The position numbers were made by a program, and so were the translations under genes. Below, in pieces: positions 47,291-59,526 of a DNA stretch of 64,000 nt (the stretch's first letter is position 1; each line of letters opens with the position of its first letter). The notes under the pieces are model-generated. The model saw only the letters and a list, made by a program, of their open reading frames with translations. It had not been told where the DNA came from and ran no database searches. The stretch is from NCBI GenBank assembly GCA_009760855.2, contig WPIO01000044.1, positions 1,807,393 to 1,871,392 of the forward strand, given 5' to 3'. The DNA comes from Cristatella mucedo. Its lineage: Eukaryota; Bryozoa; Phylactolaemata; Cristatellidae.

Positions 47291-48784
47291 TACTCCCTTT
47301 AGTTTTTAACTGGCAATTGTTATTTTGAGACTTTAAGACATCCACGATCAAGTACTTATATGTCCATATATTTAGCCTTACCAACACCGAGGCAGTTGCA
47401 AGAGCCCTGAAATTATAGTGAATAAGGCCTCTTTTCTGAAAATTAAATCTGAGGTTGAAGTGCTGCTGTCAAACATTCGTCTGCATAGATCCAGGATGAT
47501 TGAAAACAACTATAAGGAAGATGCAAATGTTGAAGACAAGAAATACAGCCAGATACTGTGCACAATTTTCAGTTCAAATGCAGTATACTACTAATAAATT
47601 CTGAAACGATAGCAGTTTAAAGTAAATATATATATATATATTGATTATATATAAAGTAAATAGTGGAATAATTACAGCATCTCAAATCGCCATGTCTTGA
47701 AGCATGTGCACTCTAGGTAAAACTGTGTTACTGCTTCCTGTCATAGGAATTTTAGCACATACAATTCCCCATAATTTCTCTTGTATGGATTTATAAGTTG
47801 ATATGTTCACTTTGGCTTTAGTTGAATGGGTGGTTAGCTTTTACATTTTGAAATCTGCTATATCAATATTGATGGGTATTTCCAAAGGGTTTAACTAAAG
47901 ACTAGTCGAAAGCCTCAATTCTGGGGTGCAACAAATTGTATGGCAACTAATGAGTACAATCGCTAATTCTAAAGATAATCATTGCACCCAGAGACTTGCT
48001 ATAAAGCCTCTTCTATAGTTATGTTTCATGAACCCCAGGCTGTCTATGTGACCGCTAGTCACTATTTATAGAAAATAGTGCATACTGCCACTGTTCGTGT
48101 GCTTGTAAACAAGTTTGCTTGTACCCATAAACAAGAAAATTAACCCTCAAAACCAATAATTCCGCCTGAGTAGGCAGATCCTGAGCTCACTTTTGGCCTT
48201 TGACTCGATCCCGACTTTGGTAGATACGCTTTAGGTTGCTATCCTACTTTTATTCACTTAGTTTTGTTTGACTTGTCACTTGGCATGCTGCAGATAGAAT
48301 CATTTGGGTGGCTGCCCTTGGCAGTTCACCTCCAAGGGTCACGGTTTTGAATAGGGTCTCGTGTTGCGCATTTGCAGTTATAGACCGGACATGGTTCGAA
48401 GCAATGCAATAAAACCATGGCAGGGTTAGAAGCCATAGCCACCCAATCGTATTTTTGATAAAGCAAGAATCGTCTAATCATGTGAAACTTGGCTGCTCCA
48501 AAAAGCTTCACATGCAATATCTGGAAGCTCTATCAAACTCCATCTCATTTTGGTTTTAGCAAAGTTTTTGTGTATGCGAAATATTTGAAAGCAGCATGTT
48601 TATCGAACACTTTTGTAAAACATGTACCCGCTCTACATAGGGTTGGAGATCTTCAGCAAGCGGTACGATCTACACTCTTGTAGCCACTAGCATCTTAATG
48701 CAGACAGTCAGAGGCCGCTATTGGCTAACATAGCCTGACTGCCTGAGATAGGTACCTGGCCATCAGCTTAGGTTCTTTTGCCAT
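47291..48784. other. intron 7, no recognisable feature
   Basis: AT-rich; a short AT repeat at 47625-47652. No domain. Confidence 0.4.
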
Positions 48785-49925
48785 AAAATAATAATATTAT
48801 TATTATATTTGATATAGCACCCTCAGAGAACTTAGTCTCTTTCTAGGCACTGTACATTTGCTGGAAATGAAGCACGATCGAATGGTTAGTGGTAGCATGC
48901 TCAATAAACAACAAGAATAACAAGGTTAGGGGTGACCTGCACAGGGTAAGCATGCAAATATGGTTAGTGGCAGAATGCACAATGTCAGCACTCGTATGCA
49001 CATGAAGAGCGAATCAATAATTAGGTGCATTTTTAGTTTTTTTTTTTTAGTGGGGTGAAGTCAGGAGATGCCGTGACTCAAGTCGGGAGGGAGTTCCAGG
49101 CTTTGGGAGCATACGAACTAAACGGACAGTCTCCAAAGGATTTGAGATTTGTAGGACGTATGGCTAAACAGATTCCGAAAAGCAGGTGGTACTATGCTTA
49201 GCCTGATGTGAGAGTGGATCTGATAGGTAGGCTGGAGCCATAGAATGAAGGGACCTAAAAGTGAGTGACAAAACCTTGAAGTTGGTGCCTTGCTTGACTA
49301 GGAGCCAGTGCAGGTCAGCGAGAAGTGGTGAGATGTGGCAATCGCGCTGCTCACGACAGACAAGCCTAGCTGCAAAGTTTTTCACCAGCTGCGAGAGCCT
49401 GAGTGCATAGGCTGGTAGACCAGCAAGTAGTGAGTTACAGAAGTCAAGATGGGATGTAAAAAATGTGTGGACCAATTTAGATGTGAGGTGGTGTAGTAGT
49501 CTAATGAAATTCACTTTGGAACATGATGCCTAGATTTCGCACTGATTAACGAGGAGAAATGCTGAAAGAGCCGATTTTGACCATTAGCCTTTCAAATTTC
49601 TGAATCACACTTGATTTGCACATAACTAGGAAGTTGGTTTCATCATCATTCAATTCAAGAAAATGTGCTGTCATCCATATGTGGATGTCATCAATACATG
49701 CAGCAAAGGAGTTAAGAGAATTCGAGGGCTGGGTGGGATCAAAGCAAAGGTGCAACTGAGTGTTTTCTGCATAAAAGTGAAAGCCTAGATTGTGCCTGGC
49801 AATCACATCGGCAAGAGGTAGAGTTTAAACCGTAAAAATAATAGGACCAAGAACAGATTTATTAGGTACCCCATATTTCAGAGGTAAATCTCTTAAATAC
49901 CCCATATTTCAGAGGCAAAGATGTA
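48785..49925 (-). mobile_element. LINE-A copy, decayed
   Basis: ATT repeats and GCACCCTCAGAGAACTTAG at left. Broken frames 49514-49164 and 49806-49546 carry SHLDFCNSLLAGLPAYALR and LGFHFYAENTQLHLCF (motif C reads YAEN, catalytic Asp pair lost). A 29-base piece near its 5' end is duplicated (CCCCATATTTCAGAGG at 49869 and 49899). Confidence 0.85.
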
Positions 49926-50659
49926 AAATCACGACCAATCTTGCTTAATGATCCCCACCGACCTTTAGATGTGTTATTGTGTCCTGATCATGTATTGACA
50001 ATCCTTGGTCGCTTGCCTTTGATTTTCAGGGTTGGTTGCTCTAGTCGGCTGCTGCTGTGTAGCAGCTGCCAGTCTGTCCACGGTTGCAGCTTTGGTAAAG
50101 GCTGCTATTGTAGCCGGAGTCATAGAGTTGTGAGTCCTGCAGTTAACTACACCGAAAATCGGCTTAAAATGGCTTCGGTCTGCAGCTGACTAGTGAACAA
50201 CCAGCTGTGGCCGGAGGTTGCTGCACATCTTATCTTTTTCTGCTATCGGATTAGCTCTTCCTGCAGCTGGTACAAGGACAGGTTGTGTTTATGCCGTTAG
50301 CTCAACATTGTCTTCCCACTCACATTCGTTGTCCCCTTGGAGCTAGCCAGCCGTGGGTGGCGTAAGAAGCCCAAATCAGATGCACTGTACCCTCAGGTCA
50401 GTTATTGATAGCCATCATTCCCAGTGGCATTCTCAGAGCAACCTTATCGGTGCACTGGGCCACTGTAATCATGGGGATCTGTAAAGGGCAATCCCAAAAG
50501 GAAGCCATAGAGATGCACCCTTCGGGTTGGTGGAGGGGAGCCAGGGCCCCCTGGGGGAGCCATGGCTATGCGATGCATCACGATGCCCACGGTGTTTCTT
50601 GCAATTAACCTACGTCCTTGGCATGTCCTTACCTGTGAGTGTGAATTTGCTTTTTATTC
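49926..50659. other. intron 7, no recognisable feature
   Basis: Unique sequence. Confidence 0.35.
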
Positions 50660-50815
50660 AAACATATATGAATTATTCATTTGTATAGCACCCTAAGGAA
50701 ACTTAATCTCTATTCAGGCACTTTGCATGTGCCAGGGTACTCGAGCCCACGACCTCGGCACAGACCTTGATCTGGGCGAGTACCTTAACTATTGGGCCAA
50801 AGCAGCACGGCAGGC
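50660..50815 (-). mobile_element. SINE-2 copy
   Basis: ATTCATTTGTATAGCACCCT tail at left, ACTCGAGCCCACGACC, head GGGCCAAAGCAGCACGG. Confidence 0.8.
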
Positions 50816-51500
50816 TGCTAAGCTCTTTTAATCCTCTATCCAATGGACAACGATCACTGGTCTGCCCACTTAAACCAGCAAGCAGCCAGCTTGCTCGGGG
50901 CACTGGCTTATGGGCATGGGCTTGCCCTTTGCATCCTGCAGGAAACCCGACTCTCACTTAGTCATGTTCTTCACTCAAGCTCTTGCATGACTGCTTAAGA
51001 GTTTCAATTGTTGCTCCCTCTTCTCTGTAGCAATCAGCCTTGATACTGACTCCCCTCACCCGGTGGCCTTGTAGCACCTTAGCAAACGGCCTCCTTAAGT
51101 GTGACGTGGTCTTTGGAAACATTTTACCTGCGAACAATACAGACTCGGTAAATTGTAAGTGCAGATTGTATGTCGATGCAACAAAGTCTAACGACTAAGA
51201 CACGGTGCTGCATCACTTGCGCCATACCCCGTGCCCCCCATTGAGCATGCTTAAATGGACACAGGGATACTGAATCCCGTGTGTGCACGTGTGCTCACTC
51301 GTGAGACCGCTCAGGCATGCTCAGGACCAAGTGTGCATGTGCCCACTGCAAATGCTGGCACATTACCTGCACTGCATGCAATCACATGCTGCCAGCTCCT
51401 CGCTCTCGCTTGCGCTCTCTTCGCATGCAGGTCATGCCGGTCCGTGAGCACCGATCCTGAGCTGCATGGCTCCACGGCTACGACCGTTGGTCAGTTGTAG
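50816..51500. other. end of intron 7
   Basis: GC-richer unique sequence before exon 8, no repeat recognised. The acceptor CATGCAG at 51430 would put a stop in frame within a few codons, so it is not used in the model. Confidence 0.45.
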
Positions 51501-52525
51501 GAGCAGTAGACATATCTGCTCAACTGCCGGCCGCTAATGTGGCCGCTGCCACCCAAGCAATTGGAGCTGCTCTCACCCACCAGCTGCAGCCACAGCTGCA
51601 GCAGCTCGCCGTTGGTCAGCGGCAGGCTGCTGCTGCAGCTGCTGCTGCAGCTGCTGCTGCTGCTGCTGCTGCTCGAGGTAAGTCTGCCGAGGAAGCCGCC
51701 TTCGTTAAAGGCTCGGCGAGTGTGGCTGGCCAGACGGGCAGTGAAGACGACTCGGACAACAACGGCTATGAAGAGATCGACGACGTCGAAGACATCGCAC
51801 AAGCACATCTGACATGCTCCAGATTGCGGCCCAGCCCCGTGGTCTCCAGAGCACCATCTGCCGTCAGCCGTGCCCCGAATGTCACCGGCAGCTGTGCTGA
51901 CCCCAGGCCTTCGGCGGTGGCTGCTGCAGCAGCAGCCGCCGCCGAGCTGAAGGCCTCTGGTCTGCCGCCGTCAGCAGCGCCGGACTCACCGGCGCAAGTG
52001 GTTGCTGCCACTCAGTGCAGCAGCAGCATCCCTGGCTCTACTGGAAGGCGCGACGGCCTGGCGAGCGGGCGGCTGGCTGCCCAACCAGCTCCGATGCACC
52101 GGAGCTTTAGCAGCCCGGTGCAGCCGGCGATTGAGGCCGGCCATGGTCAAGAGTCGAAACGTGCCGCTGTGGGAGTGTCAGGCAGAAGCTTGAGTGAGGG
52201 TGGCAGCCATGGTGGAATGGGTCAGCAACAGATGGCCACCGGCAGCAGCAGCAGCACAGCTCCTTCGGATGAATCGTTCCCGGCGAAGCTGTCTGACGTG
52301 CCAGCCGGCGACCTGTCGGCTCTGACCAATGGGCAGCTGTGCCGCTGCCTGCGTCTGCTTGGCATGGAGCGCTGCGCCGACGCATTCGACCAGGACGGCA
52401 TGATAGACGGCGTGCTACTGATGGAGATGGAGGCATCCGATCTCTGTGGTCACTTCGGCTTCACCGAGTTTGAGGCGAAGAAGATAGTCATGTTCGCGCA
52501 CGGCTGGAGGCCGCGACAGAGATGA
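51501..52525 (+). CDS. GAREM: GAREM-like exon 8: Ala-rich linker, SAM domain, stop
   Basis: The terminal coding exon, entering in phase 1 after GGTCAGTTGTAG. It encodes a Gln-rich run, 16 alanines (51626-51673), an acidic segment with NGYEEIDDVED (candidate phosphotyrosine site), another alanine run, a Ser/Pro-rich linker and a SAM domain in the last about 72 residues: LSALTNGQLCRCLRLLGM, GMIDGVLLMEMEASDL, FTEFEAKKIVMFAHGW. Stop is the TGA ending at 52525. The true start is not the GTG at 51539: the frame is open leftwards to the acceptor. A perfect-looking internal donor (CGAG|GTAAGT after 51677) lies right after the alanines. GC content is well above the surrounding DNA. Confidence 0.9.
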
Positions 52526-52854
52526 CTGCCGAGGAGCATGCAGGCTGCTAGCAAGCTCGACCATCGGGTGTCGAGATGACGTCGCGACCGACTTGGTGGT
52601 CTTGGAATGGTGTGTGTGCAAGGAGCTGGGCTGCATCGATGGCAGAGGCAAGGCACCACTCGGTGTTGCACAGCCTACCGTGGCTGTCGATGCCGACCAT
52701 CCTTTAACATTATTGCATGTGTTTACAAATCGTCGGCAAACACCATAAACTGCTACGAGAAAATTATGAATTTAGGCACGAGTGCAAATTCTTACCGATT
52801 GAGATTTGTGTAAATGTTTCTTAGCGTTTGCTACTTGTACTGAACAATGTAAGC
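52526..52854 (+). other. GAREM-like gene 3' UTR region
   Basis: Sequence downstream of the stop up to the AT microsatellite. No canonical AATAAA was found on the + strand, so the cleavage site is unknown. Confidence 0.4.
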
Positions 52855-53180
<326 letters not shown>

Positions 53181-53879
53181 GGTCGTGAACACGTTTCCAG
53201 CTTCTATTACAAGGAAATAGATCATGAAAAGCTTCAAACTGTGCTTGGTGCCAGTGCGAGCAACTGCCATTTTCATGTGCTTTGCAGTGTGTCATACTGC
53301 TAAGAAAAACTTGCTTTCCCTGTTGTGAATCCTCTCAATCAAGGTTTCTTGGCATTTAGAAAATATTAGCTCAACACAGTCACTGTCTATGCATATGCAC
53401 TTGAGGTTTTTTCACAAGGCTGGCTCCATGACAAGTGTATCATATCAGATGACAGTTGGGTTGATGGCATATAAAATTACAATATTGCTTGCATCACTGA
53501 TAGTCTTTAACCTATGCTAACCAGCCAGGCAGCTCTATGCACCATGCACTTACTGATCTAGGGGTGCCTGGCATGCATGAAGTGGGCTGGTGGAAGCCTC
53601 GCATGTTTATTAGGACATGCTGCAGCAAGCCCTCAGAAATTGTGGGTCTGCCATGGACCGATGCTTCAAAACCGTTTTGGTGCACACGGCTGCAGCGAGA
53701 CTTTACGAAGTTGCATGCCTAAACCCAGGCAATTATTTGGAACGGTTTTGCTGTCCTACGTGTTGTAATAATCCTGCTTGGCAACAAAAAAAATCAAACA
53801 AAAACCCACACTCGTCTAAGTGCCGTCTGGGTTCATGGACTGTTCACCCGATGGCATCAGACGAATTACTAGAAAATAC
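53181..53879. other. intergenic, no recognisable feature
   Basis: Unique sequence; overlapping frames at 53537-53889 have no domain. Confidence 0.4.
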
Positions 53880-54018
53880 TCGTGCATAGCGACAGAAGAG
53901 ATTTAACGGCGGCCCTTGCAGTGGCAATACAGAATTAACCACCGCAGGATTCGAACCCACAACTTCGGGACCCAGGTTGTGAAAAGCGACCGCCTTACCT
54001 AGTGTGCGATCGCGGCTC
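53880..54018 (-). mobile_element. SINE-1 copy, lacking its last bases
   Basis: TAGCGACAGAAGAGATTTAAC through B box GGGTTCGAATCC to GAGCCGCGATCGC head. Confidence 0.8.
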
Positions 54019-54155
54019 ACCAAAAATTCTAGCTAATTTTCCAGCCTCTTTTGTATAGCGACAGAAAAGTCTTTACGGCCATCAGCACAGCTTGCAGCTG
54101 CGATATAGAATCACCCACCGCAGGATTGACATTCAGAGCACTGGGCAGAAATCGA
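54019..54155 (-). mobile_element. SINE-1 copy, abutting the previous one
   Basis: TTCTAGCTAATTTTCCAGCC, TATAGCGACAGAAAAGTC, CACCCACCGCAGGATT; the head is degraded. Head-to-tail with the preceding copy. Confidence 0.75.
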
Positions 54156-54539
54156 ATTGCCTTAACTCCCGATGGAAGCCATGGCAATCGTATTCCCTTT
54201 TGTCCCTACCAGTTTTAAGTTAGCTTTTGTGTGCTGGCCGAAGCCCACCGCCCAAGAGCTGGAGCGAAGATGAGGCTATCCACGGGCAGGTCTAGTCTTC
54301 GGATCGAGCTCGACTCGCGCCTCGCCCAGCCCCAGTCCCACGCCTGCTTCGAACCCCAGCCCGACCAGCCCAGCCCTTTGAGCAAATCCTTTACCCGAAG
54401 TTACGGATCCAATTTGCTGACGGCTCTTACCTACATGGTTCTATCGGCCGGAGCATGTGCACGAGAATTTCTAAAAAAAACTTATATTTCAAAAACAGCT
54501 GTCTACTGTTTTCAATTTTCAAAAAGGCATTAACAGCTA
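54156..54539. other. intergenic, GC-rich open frame of unknown meaning
   Basis: Frame 54231-54533 is open for 100 codons; composition is Arg/Pro/Ser-rich and I recognise no domain. Confidence 0.3.
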
Positions 54540-55870
54540 CTAATTTTACAGTCTAGCATACTTTACAAAAGGTGCGTGACGTCCTCGTTTAATCTTTCTT
54601 CGACGGGACACTTCAAATTTTACATGAGCTTGTTACTAATGCCATTATTCAGGTTAGAAAGCCTGTTGAACATGAGATCTAAAATTGTGTCGGCACTCAT
54701 CGACGTCGCGCCTGCCCGAGTTACATTATCAACAGTAAGTTTCACAGATTGCAATTGCCTTCACATGAGTTTGAGAGCATCAAAATTCACTGTCTCAATC
54801 ACTTCCAGCGCCTTGAATTCGGTAAGGGTCTCGCGGATGGCGACTTCTCTGTTTAATAGCGACGATAACATTGTTGAGAAGGATTTCCAGCACGTCTTAA
54901 CATCAAGATGCCGTTCAACCTCGTGTCCAAACTCAGCTTTTACTTTGAAGGATAATACTTCCAACAGATGATTTTTTGATGAATTTGACCAGCTTGCGTG
55001 ATATCGTGAGCAGAGTGGTAATCGACGTTGTGTTCTTATGAATGATCATTGATCCCTTCGTAGTCCGATCATACTTCCAAATTGTCCATTTCATAAATAC
55101 CGTCAATATCCATGTTTAAATTGTTTATCTCAGTACTCTTCTTCAACAGTTAGACCCATACTCCAAGGTACGGACCATGGTTTAAGCAGAGCTTTCCAAT
55201 GTCATCGATTTGGCTAACGTATTTCTTATCTACTCTAGAAATATGAATATACAGCAATCAACATCTTGGTACAATTTCAAATTTCCAGCAAACGAAAGCT
55301 ATGTGATGAAGTGAGACGATTATGAAGAAACGAGCACAAAACGATCGCCAACATCATGAGAAAACTCAAAAGAGAAACAAAGTTTAACATGAATGTAGAT
55401 ATATATGCACAACCATGAGCGGATGCTGATTCTTTGGAGTCAACATTCATGTTAAAATAACAATCAATGCGGATCTTGCTCGCATATTTTGTTTGTGGTC
55501 TGCTCTCAATATGGTCGAATCAATAAAACATCATTTTAGAGTTTTTAAAATGAAAACGGAAAGGGATTTAATAGGATCTACTCAAGACGGATCTAATAAC
55601 TAAATTCCATATTACGTCAGTAGCCAGATCGGTAACAATCTCCTTTTGACTCGTTCGCCCCAAGAAATCAGTAATCGTCTTTGTTCTCTTATCGTTCAAG
55701 GGCTCTACCTCCGATGCACAATCTCTAGCAGTTTTATAAAAATTAACTCCGTGCATTTTCATATGATTCTTCAATACCGTTTGGGAGTTTCCAGAGCATG
55801 TGATGAATTTATTGCACTGTTCATATTGACCATCAAGTTCTTCTGTAATTAAATTATTTCGTTTGGCAGC
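54540..55870 (-). mobile_element. hAT (BED-type) transposase relic
   Basis: The - strand at 55840-55568 reads YEQCNKFITCSG then LKNHMKMHG, a BED-type zinc finger with an altered first Cys pair, then a linker. At 54964-54761 it reads DVKTCWKSFSTMLSSLLNRE, corresponding to the D-V-x-T-R-W-N-S-T..ML block of hAT transposases, followed by VKLTVDNVTRA and DLMFNRLSNLN. The middle (55000-55560) is scrambled. Stops and missing blocks show it is dead. Confidence 0.7.
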
Positions 55871-57501
55871 ATATTTTCAAAATAAAGATATGGCTGAAAA
55901 GAGCATCAATATTCGTGGATGCCAAAATATTAATTTAATTACCTCTCACTTAATCTTTACAAAATTGCCCTGATTTTAGATTTTTGGCCACTTTGATAAA
56001 AATCATCATAACAAATCAATATCACATTCAAAAGGAATTTTAAAAACTTGATCTTCATTACATATTGTATTTCCATAATTAATGTTGGAGTTTCAGTCAT
56101 CGTATCTTTTTGTTTGAAAATTTTCCGTTTGAAATAGTAAAACAGTTAAAAATGAGATTCCGTTTAAATGACAGTACTTCCCCAGATAGTTTTTTGAGCG
56201 GGCTGACGCTGGATGCGATATGCTAGTGGGATCTGCAATCAGTGAGTCATGTGACCACGGGGGCAGTTGGGATGCTCTGTTCCATGGTGGCAGTCCGGAT
56301 GCACTGTTAGTGATTGATGCGAAAGGGGACAGTCGCAGGAGTAACTGCAGTGGGTGAAAGGGGCGAAGAGAGTCGTGCTTTCCCCTGCTCCGTGAGCAGT
56401 AAAATAAGCTGGTGATGTTGCTCGTTGGCAGGCATTCTGCACTTTGCGAGACCACTTCCAAACTACAAAAAATAAAATGTCTGTTTACTGTTTTATGATT
56501 TTTTGCAAAGAAAAAAACAGCTGTTTTACTGTTACTGTTAAGCATTACCAGAAAACCAACTGCTTTCGTTGGTCCAAGTGTTGCATAGATGAGTCATGCC
56601 AGGGAGACTGAGCAAAATCCAGTATCTACATTTTAATGAGCGACTGAATAATAGCCTCTTCGAATGCTGCAGTGACAACACCTACGGTTTAACGTATTCT
56701 TTATATTAACTAGCTAGTTGAATCGGGATGATCCCATTGTACCTAATGCAAAAACAACCGACTGGGCTATTAGGCTGCTCCTCAGCGAAAGGCGTTCCAT
56801 GTCACTGCTGCAGATAGATCATTAGATATGCAGAGCCCCGGCTGAAGCAGCTGGTAGGCATACTGTTGAAATACGGTGAAAAGTACTCGAGCGGGCGCTT
56901 AAAAGAATTTAGCTCAGCCGACGATGACGTTTAACTAAAATGAATACACATTGCCATAGCCAAACTTAACTGCACTAATAATATCGAGCTTAGTAGTCAA
57001 TAGTGCAATAAAGAAACTCATTTATTGAACATATATAATCATTCACATATAAAGGATAGAGTAACAGAAGTTTCAGTTTTGCACTTCTGGATGGGTATGA
57101 CACACAGCACATTTCATTCTCGAAGGATCTGGGTTTTTGGGAGTGGATGGGCAACAAATACATTCTGGGCACTACTGCTTACTCATACATAGCACAATAC
57201 ATTGAACAAAGTACGTTGTGTAGGGACAGCTTTAACTAGATAGCGTATACAATGAGTTTGTAAGGTCGACAGAAAAATTAAGGCAAATTAGCTATTCTTC
57301 TCTCAACTCGATCCCCACAGCCCATTAAAATGTAGATCTGCTTAGCAGCAATCTTAGCTCTCGTAAAAATGCTTTTGAATAGTTTCCGGAAAACTCACAT
57401 GAGCCGTACTTTCGGAAAAATCTATAACTCGCCGCCAAGCATTGCACAAAAGCTTCAAGAGTCAAGCCAAGTGTAGCATCAGTGAATGCTGACAGCAATA
57501 T
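55871..57501. other. region between the two convergent genes
   Basis: Contains the presumed 3' UTR of the second GAREM-like gene (57027-57501). The 150-codon open frame 56545-56093 (-) has no recognisable domain. Confidence 0.4.
57021..57026 (-). terminator. candidate polyadenylation signal, second GAREM-like gene
   Basis: AATAAA on the - strand about 475 bases after the stop, the first canonical signal seen downstream of 57502. Confidence 0.4.
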
Positions 57502-58157
57502 TCAGCGAGGTCTCCAGCCGTCCTTAGCAAATTTTATGACCTTTATAGCATCGTATTTCGTAAAACTAAAGTGTTCACAAAGGGCGGCTGCATCCATTTC
57601 TAGAAGAAGACAACCATCAATTAGTCCTTCCTTTTCGAATGCCTCAGCGCAGCTGTTGAGACCCATCAGGCGAAAGCAAGCACACAGTTGCTTGTGTGAT
57701 AGTAAGGAGAAATCCTTTGGAACGTCAGCTGGTAAATTTATACTACATTCCAACGCCTTCTCAGGGTCCATTGTCGGCCGATTACCACATTGAGACTGGC
57801 CACTCTGCAAGAGCTCCCCCATCGTGTTGACGGTCTTTGCAGTTGCGGTGGCATCTCCATATTCACCTGGGGACTTCTGAAGAGGGTGTGTAGACGCAAA
57901 AGGCTTATATAGTTGATGAGTTACAGACGGGGAATGAAGCACTGGGGGGCACACAGGAAGAGTCTCTTTTACGGAAGAGATCGACTGTTGATCAGGCAAA
58001 GGCATTGATTCATATAGATCTCCTGGAACGTCGTATGTGCTTGCCTCTCGATTTGCAAGGGGTATTGGTAGAGCTGGCAGTGGTCTCGAAGGTGGTAATT
58101 TGATTAGTGGGATTGATGGCTTCTCAGAAGCCCCAATCGCTTTCATTCCTTGACGTG
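57502..58157 (-). CDS. GAREM: second GAREM-like gene, last exon: linker + SAM
   Basis: The exon enters in phase 1 after ATGTTTACAG (or, 21 bases earlier, after TTTACCAG at 58178, also in frame) and runs to a stop at 57502. It encodes PSRPLPALPIPLANRE (SH3-type proline motif), STYDVPGDLYESMPLP (two Tyr motifs; YDVP and YESM could bind SH2 domains), a low-complexity linker, and a SAM domain: LLSHKQLCACFRLMGL, GLIDGCLLLEMDAAAL, FTKYDAIKVIKFAKDGW. About 38 of 70 SAM positions equal those of the first gene by hand count, including the terminal GWRPR. The ATG at 58167 is intronic or internal, not the start. Confidence 0.85.
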
Positions 58158-59261
58158 CTGTAAACATCGAAGTCCGAGCTGGTAAAGTACAATAACCACT
58201 GCTGACAATGCTAATGCATTAATTTATTAAAATAACATTCAAACAACTATAATTACAAAAAGACGAGCTTCTCCGGGAAAGAAAAAGTGCATATGTTGCA
58301 ACGTTCAATCTCATGTTCTTATGTTTGGAAGGGTGGACTTGGAGGCACGACGGTGCAAAAGCCTTTGCACTCTATTCTAAGTAGATAGCATCAAAACTCT
58401 AAGAACCCAAAGTCGGTGCTTTTAAAACAGTTATCGGTCGCCCATTGGTTTTTAATTAAGTATAGAATTAATAATAGCATAAAGCATAAAATATCTGACA
58501 CAGCTATCAGAGGTGCAAGGCAATTGCCACATCAAACTAAGTTTGGCCGACCTTCTCTGACTCCTAGTTAATCAGCACATCGACTTCAAGGTCATGACAC
58601 TCAGTTTTAGGTCCCTTCATTCTCTGGCTCAAGCCTACTTATTCAACCTACTCCCCTAAAGGCTAAGCGTCGTTCAAACCACTTCTCCGAATCAAATTGC
58701 TTAGCTACACTTCCTACAAAAATCAAAGAATTTAGAGACCTCGTTTGTAGTTCATATGCTCTCAAAGCCTGAAAATTACTCCAGACTGACATCATGGCAT
58801 CCCCTGGCCTGATGCTGTTGAACAAGAAGCCTAAAAAACGTCCGCTCATCACAGTAGTTAGTGGGTCCTCACGAATTGTACTTTGTGTGCTTATGCGTGC
58901 TGTTGTGGTGCATGCTGCCGCTAACCATATTTGCACGTTGACCCAGTGCATGTTACCTATATCCATGTTATGCTTGTTGACATTGAGTATGCTACCACTA
59001 ACCATTTAATCATGCTTCATTTAAAGCACATATAAAGTGCCTAGAAAGACATTAAGTTCGGTAAGGGCCAAATACAACTGTATTATTATTGTCATAAAGA
59101 GTTTAAGGCTGGCCAGAGGCACAGCTAGATGACGAGTCTGGAGAAATATAGACGGGTGTTCAATACAAAATGTAATTGTCAAAAACTACCTTAGCGCGAG
59201 TTAGTGATCCTTATGAAATGGTTAACAATAGCAAATAGACTAAATTTCTTCAAATGATTAC
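58158..59261 (-). other. intron of the second GAREM-like gene
   Basis: 1.1 kb between the two recognised exons, about half of it LINE-A. Confidence 0.6.
58505..59090 (+). mobile_element. LINE-A relic, degraded
   Basis: GTCATGACACTCAGTTTTAG, CCCTTCATTCTCTGGCTC, TTAGTGGGTCCTCACG and AGTGCCTAGAAAGACATTAAG follow LINE-A order to an ATT end. Antisense to the gene. Confidence 0.7.
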
Positions 59262-59526
59262 CTTTAGCCAGCTCACCCGCTTTCAGGCTCGTCGCTGGCT
59301 GAGGAAGAGAGTTGAACCGCTGTTGTTCCTTCTTTGGGTTCATCTCAGCACTCACTTCAGATCCCCTATCTATTCTGCCACGTGGCAATGTTGATGGCGA
59401 CTTCCCAGGCACTGTTTTCGGAGGTCTCGGAGGTGGTGCAATCGTTCGTATCTGTGAGGGATCTCGTTCAAGACTATCTAATACGGCTGCCATTCGACGT
59501 CCTATGGTTCCATGCAGACCTTCAAT
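59262..59526 (-). CDS. GAREM: second GAREM-like gene, penultimate exon
   Basis: Reading on the - strand, the acceptor TTGCATTTTAG is followed by ATT GAA GGT (phase 0), and the exon ends at AAAG|GTAATC (phase 1). It encodes IEGLHGTIGRRMAAVLDSLE, then APPPRPPKTVP (polyproline, SH3-type), STLPRG and a basic tail. The start parallels VEGSRGILSL of exon 7 in the other gene, with identical entry and exit phases, although this exon is much shorter (265 versus 655 bases). Upstream exons were not found between here and 64 kb. Confidence 0.75.

Noticed and set aside
51430-51500. exon 8 starting at the CATGCAG acceptor near 51430
   Set aside because: In the phase required by exon 7, a stop (TGA) follows within five codons.
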